Shown here one piece after another: positions 34,383-43,624 of a DNA stretch of 64,000 bases. Below the pieces are notes generated by a model. It was not told the origin of the DNA. It ran no database searches and saw only the letters and a program-made list of their open reading frames with translations. The first letter of the stretch is position 1. Each line of letters begins with the position of its first letter. Source of the stretch: Anaerosphaera aminiphila DSM 21120 (lineage in GTDB: Bacteria; Bacillota; Clostridia; Tissierellales; Peptoniphilaceae). The DNA lies in contig NZ_FQXI01000010.1 in assembly GCF_900129925.1 (NCBI RefSeq), forward strand, positions 1-64,000. The letters run 5' to 3'. Made by a program: the position numbers and the translations under genes.

Positions 34383-37300
34383 TTATTTTTTTGTAATAAT
34401 ATTTATTTCATATAAATCTCTATATTTGTCTAAAGACTCAAGAGCTTTCTTTTTATAGTAGTCTGGTTTTTCAATTAATATGTCTTTAAATACTGAGCTC
34501 AGTTCATTGTTTTCTGCCTGCAATTTTGAAATTTCATATAGGGCAAAGTATACAGAGCCTGAAGCTCTAGGGTCTTTCATTTTTTCTGAAAACTTTATTG
34601 CACTGGAAATGTGCTTTAGTGCATCTTCATAGTTACTTTGCTTAATTTCTATTAAAGCCATATATGAGTCAAGAACCGGCCTCTTCCAGAAAGAATCAAA
34701 TCGTCCATATAGTTCATATGCCAAGTCAAAATAGTAAGTAGCTCTTTCCATATTGTCTAAGGCAAAGTAAGATTTTCCTAGATTAATATAGAATACAGAT
34801 AGACTTGAGAGCGCATTTTTGTTTATAGAAAGTTCAATTGCCTTTTCAAAACTGATTATGGACTCACTATATTCTCCAAGGGCGAATCGAAGTTCTCCTA
34901 TATAGTTGTAAGCAGCTGCAATATTTATTGCATACCTATTGGCAACATCTTCTGTAACGTTAAAAGTATTTATTGACTCTGTCAGTAATTTTTCAGCTGT
35001 GAAATAATTTCCTATCATCATGTTGTATAGACCTTTAAGCCTTAGAAGTATTCCAATTTCTTTGTGATAATTACACTTTACGGCTAAATCCAGAGCAAGT
35101 TCAATATATACAATCATGTCTTCAGCATTGTTAGTTTGAATATTGTAGAAAATCATTTGCTTGTAGCCATCAAGTACGTAGTCTCTGTCGTCTAATTCAG
35201 TTGCTTTTTGTATTACATATTTTATATCATCTATACCCTCTTTATAGTCGCCATCTCTTATTAAATAACGACCCTTCATATAGAAAAATTCAACTTCCAA
35301 TATGTTTAACTCCTCAGATTTGTCTTCTTTTCTAAGCTCATTAAACACATTTTCAATTTCATCAAGAGAGTTTTCTATTTTATCTCTGGAAATATATACA
35401 ATGTTGTTACTTTGAAGTTCTGATGTATTTAAAATTGGAAACAGTTCATGTGAAAAGTTTAAATAATAGTTAAGTGTTTCAATTTTATACTTTAGAGATT
35501 TAAGTTCTTCATTGGCATTGGTATAGTGATAGACAAGTTTTGAAAGTAAATAAGGGTCTTTTTTTCTCTTGTCTAATTTTTTTTCAAGCAATTCTCCGAT
35601 TTTTTTGTGAATGATTTTTTTTCTGGAAGTGGATTGAGTCATATAAATATATTCTCGGAGTTTCGTATGTGTAAAAACTAAAGAAATAGTATTTTTATTA
35701 GCCACTTCAGTTAAAATATTTCGTCTTTCAAGTTCTTCCATAGATGGCAGTATTTCAAGCTCACTCTTGCCTGTAATCTCACATATTATTTCCAGTGGTG
35801 CCTTGTCATAGAAAAAGCTAACTATATCCAAGAGTTCTTTTTCTGTATTGGAAAGGTATAAAAATCTGGATTTTATAGTATCTATCATCTTAGAAGACAT
35901 AATATTAATATCGCTATTTGACTTTAAGAGATAGATGTACTCATCTAAAAAGAAACTATTTCCCTCTGTTTCAGAATAGATTTTTTCAAAGGTTTCTTTT
36001 TCAAGTTCCAAATTGGGAACTGCCTTTTTAATAAATTCATAGGATTCCTCTGGTGAAAATCTCTCTAGATTTATTTTTTCAATCTTATTGTATCTGTCTA
36101 GGGCAACTATTAAATCATCAACGGATTTGTTGTACTGATGCCTGGAAGTCATAATAAACATTGCCTCTGATTTTATATGAAGAATTACAGAAGTTAGAAG
36201 CTTTACAGAAGCTTCATCCATCCACTGAATATCTTCAAATATAATAATTATTTTTTTAATTTCAGATATTTTTTTAATGGATTCAACAATTACTTGAGTT
36301 ACTAAGTCAAAATTTAATGTATCAAGTGGGTCTTTAGTTTCCAATAGTTTAACATCTGAAGAGAAATCGTCAAAATTTGGGAAGAGTTTTGAAATAGTAG
36401 AGTTCCAAAAAGTTGGAACTGGAATATTTTCTTCCTTTAAAATTTTACTGAGCTTGTTTATAATTATTCCGAAAGGACGTAAAACATGATTTTCTTCAGC
36501 TTGATATGAAAAAGATTCCAAGATAAAAAAGTCTTTTTCCTTATTTTCCAGCACTTTCTTTTTTAAATAGCTCTTTCCAATTCCGGCCTCACCATTTATA
36601 AAAAGAGATTTTGAACTCTTATCATTGTAAAAATCTGTAATCATTTCTTCTATTAGTGCAATTTCGTTGTATCTACCATAAAAAAAGTTGTTTTGAAATT
36701 TGTTTTTTGAATTAGTTAAGTTAATTTGTTTAATGGAGTCCTCATAAATCGTCTTGGTTTTTTCATCAGGTTCAACTCCAAGTTCAACTTGTAGGATCTT
36801 AGATAGATCCTGATAAGTTTCTATAACTTTTCCAGATCGTCCAGTTTTTTGAAAGTACTTCATTAAAAGTCTGAAGTTTCTTTCGTCAAATTCATCAATT
36901 TGTGTAAGTTTGTTAATATTTTTTTCTACATCAGCATAAATACCATTTTCAATATCATACTCAATTTTTTGGTAGAGTACATTAGTAAATTTATCTTGGT
37001 AGAAACTTCTAGTCTTTGTAATCCAATGCTCATATTCTTCAGCGTCTTTTAAGAAAAAACCCTGCAAAAAGTCACCTTTATATAGTTGTATATTGTTTTC
37101 AGGATCCTTAGAAAACATAGTGACATCACATTTAATGTCTAAATCTTCATTAAGTACCAAGATAGACTTCTTAGGCGAAATTATAAAGTCAGGCCCTAAA
37201 CTCTTTTTTGCTTGGTAAAGTGCGTTACGTAGATTTTTTTTAGCAACCTTTTCATTTTCATCAGGCCATAACAACCCTGCGATTTCATCTCTGGAAACCA

Positions 37301-37418
37301 CGTTATTTACAAGAATATAGTAAATAAGGGCATTGATTTTTGCATATGGGAAAAAAATTTTTTCTCCGTCTTTTGTAATTTGAGGGATTCCAAATAGTTG
37401 ACAATAAATTTTACTCAT
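34383..37418 (-). CDS. SARP/BTAD-type AAA-ATPase transcriptional regulator with TPR repeats
   Basis: A 1011-residue regulator. Residues 1-95 form an OmpR-like winged helix (LWPDENEKVAKKNLRNALYQAKKSL). About 95-240 is a bacterial transcriptional activator domain. Next is an AAA ATPase with Walker A GEAGIGKS (about residue 280) and Walker B IIIFEDIQWMDEAS; from about 680 to the end are tetratricopeptide-type helices. SARP-like proteins of this size occur in Gram-positives and bind direct repeats upstream of target promoters. It is divergent, 485 bp from the histidine transporter-hutH genes, the likely targets. ATG after GAGGTG. Confidence 0.85.
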   Translation of the reverse strand: MSKIYCQLFGIPQITKDGEKIFFPYAKINALIYYILVNNVVSRDEIAGLLWPDENEKVAKKNLRNALYQAKKSLGPDFIISPKKSILVLNEDLDIKCDVTMFSKDPENNIQLYKGDFLQGFFLKDAEEYEHWITKTRSFYQDKFTNVLYQKIEYDIENGIYADVEKNINKLTQIDEFDERNFRLLMKYFQKTGRSGKVIETYQDLSKILQVELGVEPDEKTKTIYEDSIKQINLTNSKNKFQNNFFYGRYNEIALIEEMITDFYNDKSSKSLFINGEAGIGKSYLKKKVLENKEKDFFILESFSYQAEENHVLRPFGIIINKLSKILKEENIPVPTFWNSTISKLFPNFDDFSSDVKLLETKDPLDTLNFDLVTQVIVESIKKISEIKKIIIIFEDIQWMDEASVKLLTSVILHIKSEAMFIMTSRHQYNKSVDDLIVALDRYNKIEKINLERFSPEESYEFIKKAVPNLELEKETFEKIYSETEGNSFFLDEYIYLLKSNSDINIMSSKMIDTIKSRFLYLSNTEKELLDIVSFFYDKAPLEIICEITGKSELEILPSMEELERRNILTEVANKNTISLVFTHTKLREYIYMTQSTSRKKIIHKKIGELLEKKLDKRKKDPYLLSKLVYHYTNANEELKSLKYKIETLNYYLNFSHELFPILNTSELQSNNIVYISRDKIENSLDEIENVFNELRKEDKSEELNILEVEFFYMKGRYLIRDGDYKEGIDDIKYVIQKATELDDRDYVLDGYKQMIFYNIQTNNAEDMIVYIELALDLAVKCNYHKEIGILLRLKGLYNMMIGNYFTAEKLLTESINTFNVTEDVANRYAINIAAAYNYIGELRFALGEYSESIISFEKAIELSINKNALSSLSVFYINLGKSYFALDNMERATYYFDLAYELYGRFDSFWKRPVLDSYMALIEIKQSNYEDALKHISSAIKFSEKMKDPRASGSVYFALYEISKLQAENNELSSVFKDILIEKPDYYKKKALESLDKYRDLYEINIITKK

Positions 37419-37903
37419 AAAACACCTCGTCTAAAAAATGTATAATAATATTCCAAATAAATATCATATTCTTCATTATTCAGTATAATTCAGTTGTATT
37501 AAGGTGTCAATGAAGTAAGAAGTTTAAAATACAATAAAAAAAGTCTAAAAAACAAAAAAATGGTTAACAACTTGAAAACACTGACTTTGATAAATTATAG
37601 ATAAAAATAAAATTTATAGAAATTTAAATCATTATATATAGGAAGATAAATTCAATAGACGATAATTAGACGGAAACGCTGGATATTTGAACACTATTTT
37701 AATTTTTAGATTAAAATAGGAAGCTTTGGATTTCACCTTGTTAGCAGGAGAAAGCGATACCATTATTGAATAAATACTATTATTTAGACCTATATTTGAT
37801 GAGTGAGATGTAAACTGTGTTTATCCAAGAAAATGGTAACGTGTTATAATATTATTTGTAGGATAAAACTTTATATTTATGAATTAACAAAGGAGGAGTA
37901 GGA
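37419..37903. promoter_or_regulatory. 485-bp divergent regulatory region with 11-bp-spaced direct repeats and a hairpin
   Basis: Contains the direct repeat TAGACG at 37656-37661 and 37667-37672 (period 11 bp), a perfect 10-bp inverted repeat (CTATTTTAAT 37694-37703 and ATTAAAATAG 37710-37719), and a TATAAT at 37845-37850 with only a weak -35 (TTATCC, 37821-37826, 18-bp spacing). SARP-type regulators bind such helical-turn-spaced repeats at promoters lacking a good -35. The repeat-to-promoter distance (about 150 bp) is larger than usual. CGCT (37677-37680) can pair with AGCG (about 37753), so part of the region may be a structured leader. Confidence 0.5.
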
Positions 37904-39229
37904 ATGTTACTTTTAAACCCCGTAGTTATTTCGGTAATAGTAATGGTTGCTTTGTGTTTAATTAAATTTAACGTAATGCTATCAATCTTAGTTGCGGCAG
38001 TTGTAGGCGGGCTTGCAGCTGGAATGCCGATTTACAAAGCAGGCGCAGATAACAATATTATCGACGTACTAATTAGCGGAATGGGTGGAAACTCTGCAAC
38101 AGCACTTAGTTACATACTATTAGGAGCTTTCGCCGTAGGACTTGCAAGGTCAGGGCTTGGAACAATACTTGCTAAAAAAGTTTCAAAAGTTGTAAGTGGA
38201 AAGAAATTTGTGATGATATTTATGTTAGCATTTATAGCTTGTTTTTCACAAAACATAGTGCCAGTTCACATTGCATTTATACCAATTTTAATACCACCAC
38301 TACTTCCAGTAATGAACAAACTGAAAATAGACAGAAGAGCAGTGGCGTGTGCACTTACATTTGGACTTAAAGCACCTTATTTGGCAATTCCAATGGGATT
38401 CGGACTATTATTCCACGGAATATTAGTAGATAATATTTCAATGTTTGGAATGCCAATAACTGAAAGAGATGTAGTATCAGTAATGTGGATAGCAGCACTT
38501 TCAATGCTTATTGGACTAGTACTAGTAGTATTTTTACTATATGGTAAAGATAGAGACTATGCCGATGTAGCAATAGAAGGAGCAGCAGATTTAGAAGAAG
38601 ATGTTCACATGACTAGAGAAGCGTGGGGAGCACTTGCAGGTTGTCTAGTTACAGCAGTAGTATCTATACTTACAACTTCACTTCCTTATGCAGCAATATC
38701 AGGTATTTTCACAATGGTACTTACAGGTTGTATTAAGTGGAAAGACATAGATGAAGTTATGAATGGCGGTATTGACATGATGGGTTTCATAGCCTTTGTA
38801 ATGTTAGTAGCAGCTGGATACGGACATGTATTAACTGAAGGTGGCGGTGTTGAAGTATTAGTTACAACAGTAGCACAATACATGCAAGGATCTAAAATGA
38901 TAGCAGCAATATTAATGTTAGCTGTTGGACTTTTAATTACAATGGGTATAGGTACATCGTTTGGTACTATACCAATAATTGCAGCAATATACGTTCCACT
39001 ATGTCAACAAATTGGTTTCTCAACAGGAGCAACAATACTTTTAATTGGTGTTGCAGCAGCTCTTGGAGATGCAGGTTCACCAGCATCAGACTCAACACTA
39101 GGACCAACATCTGGTTTAAATGCAGATGGGCAACACAATCATATTTGGGACACTTGTGTTCCAACATTTATAGCTTTTGATATACCACTTATGATAGGTG
39201 GAGTTATAGGAGCTTTAATGCTAGGATAA
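37904..39229 (+). CDS. Na+/H+ antiporter-like transporter, putative histidine permease (YuiF-like)
   Basis: A 441-residue membrane protein with about eleven helices, of the Na+/H+ antiporter family that contains B. subtilis YuiF, a member linked to histidine transport. The GDAGSPASDSTLGPTSGLNADGQHNHIWDTC segment near the end is characteristic of that family. It begins at ATG after AAAGGAGGAG and is followed after 78 bp by hutH with no terminator, so histidine uptake is the likely function (inference from context). Codon usage resembles that of hutH. Confidence 0.75.
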   Translation: MLLLNPVVISVIVMVALCLIKFNVMLSILVAAVVGGLAAGMPIYKAGADNNIIDVLISGMGGNSATALSYILLGAFAVGLARSGLGTILAKKVSKVVSGKKFVMIFMLAFIACFSQNIVPVHIAFIPILIPPLLPVMNKLKIDRRAVACALTFGLKAPYLAIPMGFGLLFHGILVDNISMFGMPITERDVVSVMWIAALSMLIGLVLVVFLLYGKDRDYADVAIEGAADLEEDVHMTREAWGALAGCLVTAVVSILTTSLPYAAISGIFTMVLTGCIKWKDIDEVMNGGIDMMGFIAFVMLVAAGYGHVLTEGGGVEVLVTTVAQYMQGSKMIAAILMLAVGLLITMGIGTSFGTIPIIAAIYVPLCQQIGFSTGATILLIGVAAALGDAGSPASDSTLGPTSGLNADGQHNHIWDTCVPTFIAFDIPLMIGGVIGALMLG

Positions 39230-39307
39230 GAATTATATATGTATAACACGTACCTTTCTTGATGGTAGTTTTATTAGTTTTAATGTATATGTTGGAGGGA
39301 AAAAAGA

Positions 39308-40846
39308 ATGAATAAAGTAGTTTTAACAGGTAACGATTTAACACTTGAAGATTTAGTAGCAGTAGCAAGAGAACATGCTGTAGTAGAAATAGCAGATAGT
39401 GCTGTAGCGGCTATTGAAGCATCAAGACAAATTGTAGATAATATAATAGCAGAAGAAAGAGTAGTTTATGGAGTAACAACTGGTTTTGGTTCACTATGTG
39501 AAGTTAGCATTTCTAATGAAGATAGTTCACAACTTCAAGAGAACTTAATCCGTACTCACTCTACAGGATATGGTAATCCACTTGCAGAAGACGAAGTAAG
39601 AGCAACAATGCTTATTAGAATAAATTCTCTAGTTAAAGGATATTCCGGAATAAGATTGTCAGTAGTAAATACACTACTAGACATGTTAAACAAAAATGTT
39701 ATTCCACACATTCCTGAAAAAGGTTCACTAGGAGCATCAGGAGACTTAGCACCACTTGCTCATATGGTTTTACCAATGTTAGGACTTGGTCGTGCATACT
39801 ATAATGGCGAATTAATGTCTGGTAAAGATGCTATGGCTAAAGCTGGTATTGAAGTTATTACACTTGCAGCTAAAGAAGGACTTGCACTAATAAATGGTAC
39901 AACAGTACTAACAGGTATTGGAGCACTTGCAACTCATGATGCAATTGAATTATTAAAACTTGCTGATATTGCTGGAGCGCTTTCAATGGAAGCTCATAGA
40001 GGAATTATTGATGCTTTCTATGAAAAACTTCACTTAATTCGTCCTCACAAAGGATGTCTTGCAACAGCTAAAAATATTAGAGAACTACTAGATGGTTCAA
40101 CTTATATTACACATACAGCACAACTTAGAGTTCAAGATGCTTACTCATTACGTTGTATGCCACAAATACACGGTGCAAACAAAGATTCAATTGCATATGT
40201 AAAAGAAAAAGTTGAAATAGAAATTAATGCTGGAACTGACAACCCAATAATTACTCCAGACGGAGATGTTATCTCAGGTGGTAACTTCCACGGCGAGCCA
40301 ATGGCACAACCGTTTGACTTACTTGGAATTGGAGCAGCTGAAATTGGAAACGTATCAGAAAGACGTATTGAAAGATTAGTAAATGCTCAATTATCTGACT
40401 TCCCATCTTTCTTAGTTAAACATCCAGGTTTAAACTCCGGTTTTATGATTACACAATATGCAGCAGCAGCACTTGTTTCTGAAAATAAAGTACTAGCTCA
40501 CCCAGCAAGTGTAGATTCAATTCCTTCATGTGAAAACCAAGAAGACTTTGTTTCTATGGCTACAATTGCAGCTAGAAAAGCAAGAGATATTATTGGAAAC
40601 TCAAGAAGAGTAGTTGCTACTGAAATTATGGCAGCTTGTCAAGCAATTGACTTTAGAGAAGACGAAGGTAGAAAACTTGGCGTTGGAACTCAAGCAGCTT
40701 ATGATGTTGTTAGAGAAAATTTAAAATTCATTGAAAATGACAAAGACATTGAAATGTACGACGAACTTGAAAAAATGACAGAACTATTAGTTGATGGAAC
40801 TATAGTAGATGCAGTTGAAAAGAAAGTTAGTTTTGACATTCAATAA
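39308..40846 (+). CDS. hutH: Histidine ammonia-lyase
   Basis: A 512-residue enzyme converting L-histidine to urocanate and ammonia. The MIO prosthetic-group triad Ala143-Ser144-Gly145 sits in GSLGASGDLAPLAHM. The VYGVTTGFG tyrosine loop, NGTT and QDAYSLRCMPQIHGA motifs are also intact. Start ATG after TGGAGGG. It follows a putative histidine permease. Arginine codons include several CGT, unlike most nearby genes, suggesting high expression. No hutU, hutI or hutG is adjacent in this window. Confidence 0.96.
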   Translation: MNKVVLTGNDLTLEDLVAVAREHAVVEIADSAVAAIEASRQIVDNIIAEERVVYGVTTGFGSLCEVSISNEDSSQLQENLIRTHSTGYGNPLAEDEVRATMLIRINSLVKGYSGIRLSVVNTLLDMLNKNVIPHIPEKGSLGASGDLAPLAHMVLPMLGLGRAYYNGELMSGKDAMAKAGIEVITLAAKEGLALINGTTVLTGIGALATHDAIELLKLADIAGALSMEAHRGIIDAFYEKLHLIRPHKGCLATAKNIRELLDGSTYITHTAQLRVQDAYSLRCMPQIHGANKDSIAYVKEKVEIEINAGTDNPIITPDGDVISGGNFHGEPMAQPFDLLGIGAAEIGNVSERRIERLVNAQLSDFPSFLVKHPGLNSGFMITQYAAAALVSENKVLAHPASVDSIPSCENQEDFVSMATIAARKARDIIGNSRRVVATEIMAACQAIDFREDEGRKLGVGTQAAYDVVRENLKFIENDKDIEMYDELEKMTELLVDGTIVDAVEKKVSFDIQ

Positions 40847-40862
40847 TTATTAAATAAATAGA

Positions 40863-40895
40863 AGTGGCACTGTTTTTACAGTGCTGCTTTTTTTT
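40863..40895 (+). terminator. Intrinsic terminator after hutH
   Basis: GTGGCACTGT and ACAGTGCTGC arms with a T-rich loop and eight trailing T's. Confidence 0.88.
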
Positions 40896-40974
40896 ATAGA
40901 AATGAATTTTAAAAAATAGGTGAAAATTACACTAAAAACATTTATTCATAGTATTATATATTAAGAGGTGCACT

Positions 40975-41847
40975 ATGAAGATTAATTTTAAATTTAATAA
41001 GAAGACAATTGTAAAAAGAACATTGGGCGTTTTATTTGGAGATATGATTTCTGCATTTGCCCTTGTATATATGTTAAAGCCCAATGAAATGATTTCCGGT
41101 GGAGTTACAGGGTTATCTGTATTAATAGAGAACATTACCGGGCTACCACTTGGAGTACTGGTGTTTTTATTGAATATTCCCCTATTTATACTGGGATTAT
41201 TTTTCTTGGACTTTGAGTTTATGTTTTTTTCAGGAATTTCAATAGCAGTATTGTCTATGTGGCTTGGGTTTTTTGAGGCAGTAAAACCTGTGGGCTACGC
41301 CATAACAAATGAAGTGTTTTTGGCCTGTATATTTGGTGGTGTAATAAACGGAGTAGGTGGAGGAATTTTATTTAGAAGTGGATCTTCCGCAGGTGGATTT
41401 GACATACCGGCAGCAATAGTAAAGAAGAAATTTAACGTTCCAATAGGAAATGTACTGTTATTTTTAAACTGCTTTATAATAGGAATGAGTTCATTTGTAT
41501 ACTCTGTAGATAAGGCGCTGTTTACTTTAGTGGCACTGTTTATTAGTTACCAGGTTATAGATATGATTCAGCTTGGAGTTGGAAAGCAAAAGCAAGTATT
41601 TATAATAAGCTCAGAGTATGAGGAAATAACAAAAGAAATTCATGAAATACTGGACAGAGGAATAACCTTTATAGATGGAGAAGGTTCTTATAATTGCAAT
41701 AAACTTAAAATAATATATTTAATATGTACATCAAGACAAATTGTAACAGTGAAAGACCTGGTTAGAGAAATAGATCCAAATGCCTTTTTAGCTGTAAGTG
41801 ATACAGTTGAAATTCAAGGTAAGGGCTTTAAGAAGATAAATATTTAA
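40975..41847 (+). CDS. YitT-family membrane protein (first of a tandem pair)
   Basis: A 290-residue protein: about five transmembrane helices (YitT/DUF161 domain) followed by a C-terminal cytoplasmic DUF2179 domain (TSRQIVTVKDLVREIDPNAFLAVSDTVEI). Function in bacteria is not settled. The next gene is a close paralog separated by a terminator. ATG after GAGGTG. Confidence 0.88.
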   Translation: MKINFKFNKKTIVKRTLGVLFGDMISAFALVYMLKPNEMISGGVTGLSVLIENITGLPLGVLVFLLNIPLFILGLFFLDFEFMFFSGISIAVLSMWLGFFEAVKPVGYAITNEVFLACIFGGVINGVGGGILFRSGSSAGGFDIPAAIVKKKFNVPIGNVLLFLNCFIIGMSSFVYSVDKALFTLVALFISYQVIDMIQLGVGKQKQVFIISSEYEEITKEIHEILDRGITFIDGEGSYNCNKLKIIYLICTSRQIVTVKDLVREIDPNAFLAVSDTVEIQGKGFKKINI

Positions 41848-41870
41848 CGCTGAGAAATCGGCGTTTTTTT
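41845..41870 (+). terminator. Intrinsic terminator after the first YitT gene
   Basis: AACGC and GCGTT arms around a GAGAAATC loop, followed by seven T's. Confidence 0.7.
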
Positions 41871-41955
41871 ATTACTTATAATTATTTATAAAATCATCAT
41901 AAATCTATAGGAATAAACTTATATCCATAGTATCCTTAGTACAGGAGGTGTCAAT

Positions 41956-42834
41956 ATGAAAATAAATTTAAATTTAAAAATGAGCAGAAGTACACTTTTA
42001 AGAAAATTAGCAGGTATAGTGGTGGGCTGTATGTTTTCAGCTTTTGCAATAGTTTGCTTTTTAAGACCAAATGAAATGATTTCAGGGGGAATTACAGGTC
42101 TTGCAATATTAATGGAAAGTATAACGGGGATACCCTTAAGTGTATTAGTATTTATGCTAAATATTCCTATTTTTATATTGGGAATTTTCTTTTTAAATAT
42201 TGATTTTATGTTTTTTTCAGGAATAGGAATAGTGGTATTTTCTCTGTGGCTGAGTTTTTTTGAAAGGGTTGTACCAACTGGATATGCAGTTACAAATGAA
42301 GTGATGTTGGCATGTATATTTGGAGGTGCAGTCAATGGACTGGGGAGCGGAATACTATTTAGAAATGGAACGTCAGCAGGTGGTTTAGATATTCCGGCAG
42401 CAATTATGAAGAAAAAATTTAATATTTCAATAGGAAATGTTCTATTTTTATTTAATGTAGTCATAGTTGGATGGAGTTCCATTATATATTCAATTGATAA
42501 GGCGCTTTTTACTTTAGTGGTTATTTTCGTAACCAATCAAGTAATAGACACTATTCAGTTGGGAGTTGGAAAGCAAAAGCAAGTATTTATTATTAGCAAT
42601 AAGTACAGAGAGATAACTAAGGTAATTCACGAAAAAATCGGACGAGGTAGTACTTACATAGATGGAGAGGGAGCTTACAACAATAACAAAGTTAAGATAA
42701 TATATTTAATTTGCACTTCAAGGCAGATTGTAAAAGTAAAAGACACAGTTAGAGAAATAGATCCAAATGCCTTTGTGGCAGTTAGTGACACTGTTGAAAT
42801 TGAAGGCAAGGGATTTAAAAAAATAGAAATATAG
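41956..42834 (+). CDS. YitT-family membrane protein (second of a tandem pair)
   Basis: A 292-residue paralog of the preceding protein with the same five-helix plus DUF2179 plan. The two align along their whole length, strongest in the RPNEMISGG/KPNEMISGG segment and in the C-terminal GVGKQKQVFIIS and TSRQIVxVKDxVREIDPNAF stretches, so they arose by gene duplication. It has its own AGGAGGTG ribosome-binding site and terminator. Confidence 0.88.
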   Translation: MKINLNLKMSRSTLLRKLAGIVVGCMFSAFAIVCFLRPNEMISGGITGLAILMESITGIPLSVLVFMLNIPIFILGIFFLNIDFMFFSGIGIVVFSLWLSFFERVVPTGYAVTNEVMLACIFGGAVNGLGSGILFRNGTSAGGLDIPAAIMKKKFNISIGNVLFLFNVVIVGWSSIIYSIDKALFTLVVIFVTNQVIDTIQLGVGKQKQVFIISNKYREITKVIHEKIGRGSTYIDGEGAYNNNKVKIIYLICTSRQIVKVKDTVREIDPNAFVAVSDTVEIEGKGFKKIEI

Positions 42835-42862
42835 CATTGAAAGATTCAGTGCTATATTTTTA
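42831..42862 (+). terminator. Intrinsic terminator after the second YitT gene
   Basis: ATAGCATTGAA and TTCAGTGCTAT arms with a 3-base loop and a trailing ATTTTT; the stem begins at the stop codon. Confidence 0.8.
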
Positions 42863-42901
42863 CATATATAGCAAAATAAAATTTAAAATTTTAATAAAGT
42901 G

Positions 42902-43054
42902 TAATATGAGAAGTAAATTTTCGTATTAACTACTGAAGGACAAAATTAGCTCAAGAAATTTGTGAGGAGGTAGTTAATAAAAATAAAAATATTAAAAAAA
43001 TGTAATATAGTTAGTATTCTTACGTATTAACTATTGAAGGACAAAATTAGCTCA
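42902..43054 (+). repeat. Duplicated leader element upstream of the sigma-factor gene
   Basis: A segment beginning CGTATTAACTA is repeated nearly exactly (42922-42953 and 43023-43054; 31 of 32 bases match). Flanking similarity (TGTAATAT, AGTA) extends the unit 5' to about 55 bp, at a 101-bp period. Copy 1 is bracketed by TTAACTAC/GTAGTTAA, copy 2 by ACTAT/ATAGT, so both can close a hairpin around the conserved loop GAAGGACAAAATTAGCTCA with a compensatory C-G to T-A change. Likely an autoregulatory site or structured leader. Confidence 0.6.
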
Positions 43055-43072
43055 TAGTAAGAGGTGAAAGAT

Positions 43073-43624
43073 TTGATAGAAGAAATAAGTGAAGAGATGA
43101 ATTTAAGTAAATCCTACGTAACACAAAAAGACTTTGAATTTATATATGACAACTTTTTTGACAGAGTGTTTAAATTTGTAAGCTATAGAGTTTCAAATAG
43201 AGAAGATTCAAAAGATGTTACGTCTGAAATTTTTCAAAAAATTTATAAATCTATAGATAAATTTGATTCAAATAAGTCTAAGCTTGAAGTTTGGATATTT
43301 GCCATTGCCAGAAATACAGTTACTGACTACTACAGAAGTAACAGTAAACACAAAGTCATATCAATAGACAGCTTTAAAGACTTCTTTGCATCAGAAAAAT
43401 ATGTAGAAGATGATTTAGAGAAAAAAGAAGAGTATGACTTTTTAAGAGATGAATTAAAAAAACTAAATAGCAATGAGCAATTGGTTATAAGTTACAAATT
43501 TGGAGCTGAACTTTCAAATATAGATATTGCAGAGTTAACTGGAATGTCTAGCTCAAATGTGGCAGTAGTTCTACATAGGAGCATAAAAAAATTAAGAAGT
43601 AGAATGGAGGCTTATTATGAATAG
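43073..43624 (+). CDS. RNA polymerase sigma factor, sigma-70 family (ECF-like)
   Basis: A 183-residue sigma factor with region 2 (FIYDNFFDRVFKFVSYRVSNREDSKDVTSEIFQKIY...IFAIARNTVTDYYR) and region 4 helix-turn-helix (LTGMSSSNVAVVLHRSIKKLR), lacking region 1 and 3. TTG at 43073 is preferred because AGAGGTG lies 6 bases upstream; a GTG nine bases earlier would use part of that site. It overlaps the anti-sigma gene by 8 bp. Preceded by a duplicated leader and probably autoregulated. Confidence 0.88.
   Translation: MIEEISEEMNLSKSYVTQKDFEFIYDNFFDRVFKFVSYRVSNREDSKDVTSEIFQKIYKSIDKFDSNKSKLEVWIFAIARNTVTDYYRSNSKHKVISIDSFKDFFASEKYVEDDLEKKEEYDFLRDELKKLNSNEQLVISYKFGAELSNIDIAELTGMSSSNVAVVLHRSIKKLRSRMEAYYE

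Noticed and set aside
42922-43054. CRISPR array
   Set aside because: Only two repeat copies with a 69-base gap and no cas genes; better explained as a duplicated leader element.
43064-43072. GTG start for the sigma factor
   Set aside because: It overlaps the AGAGGTG ribosome-binding site, which is spaced correctly for the TTG at 43073.
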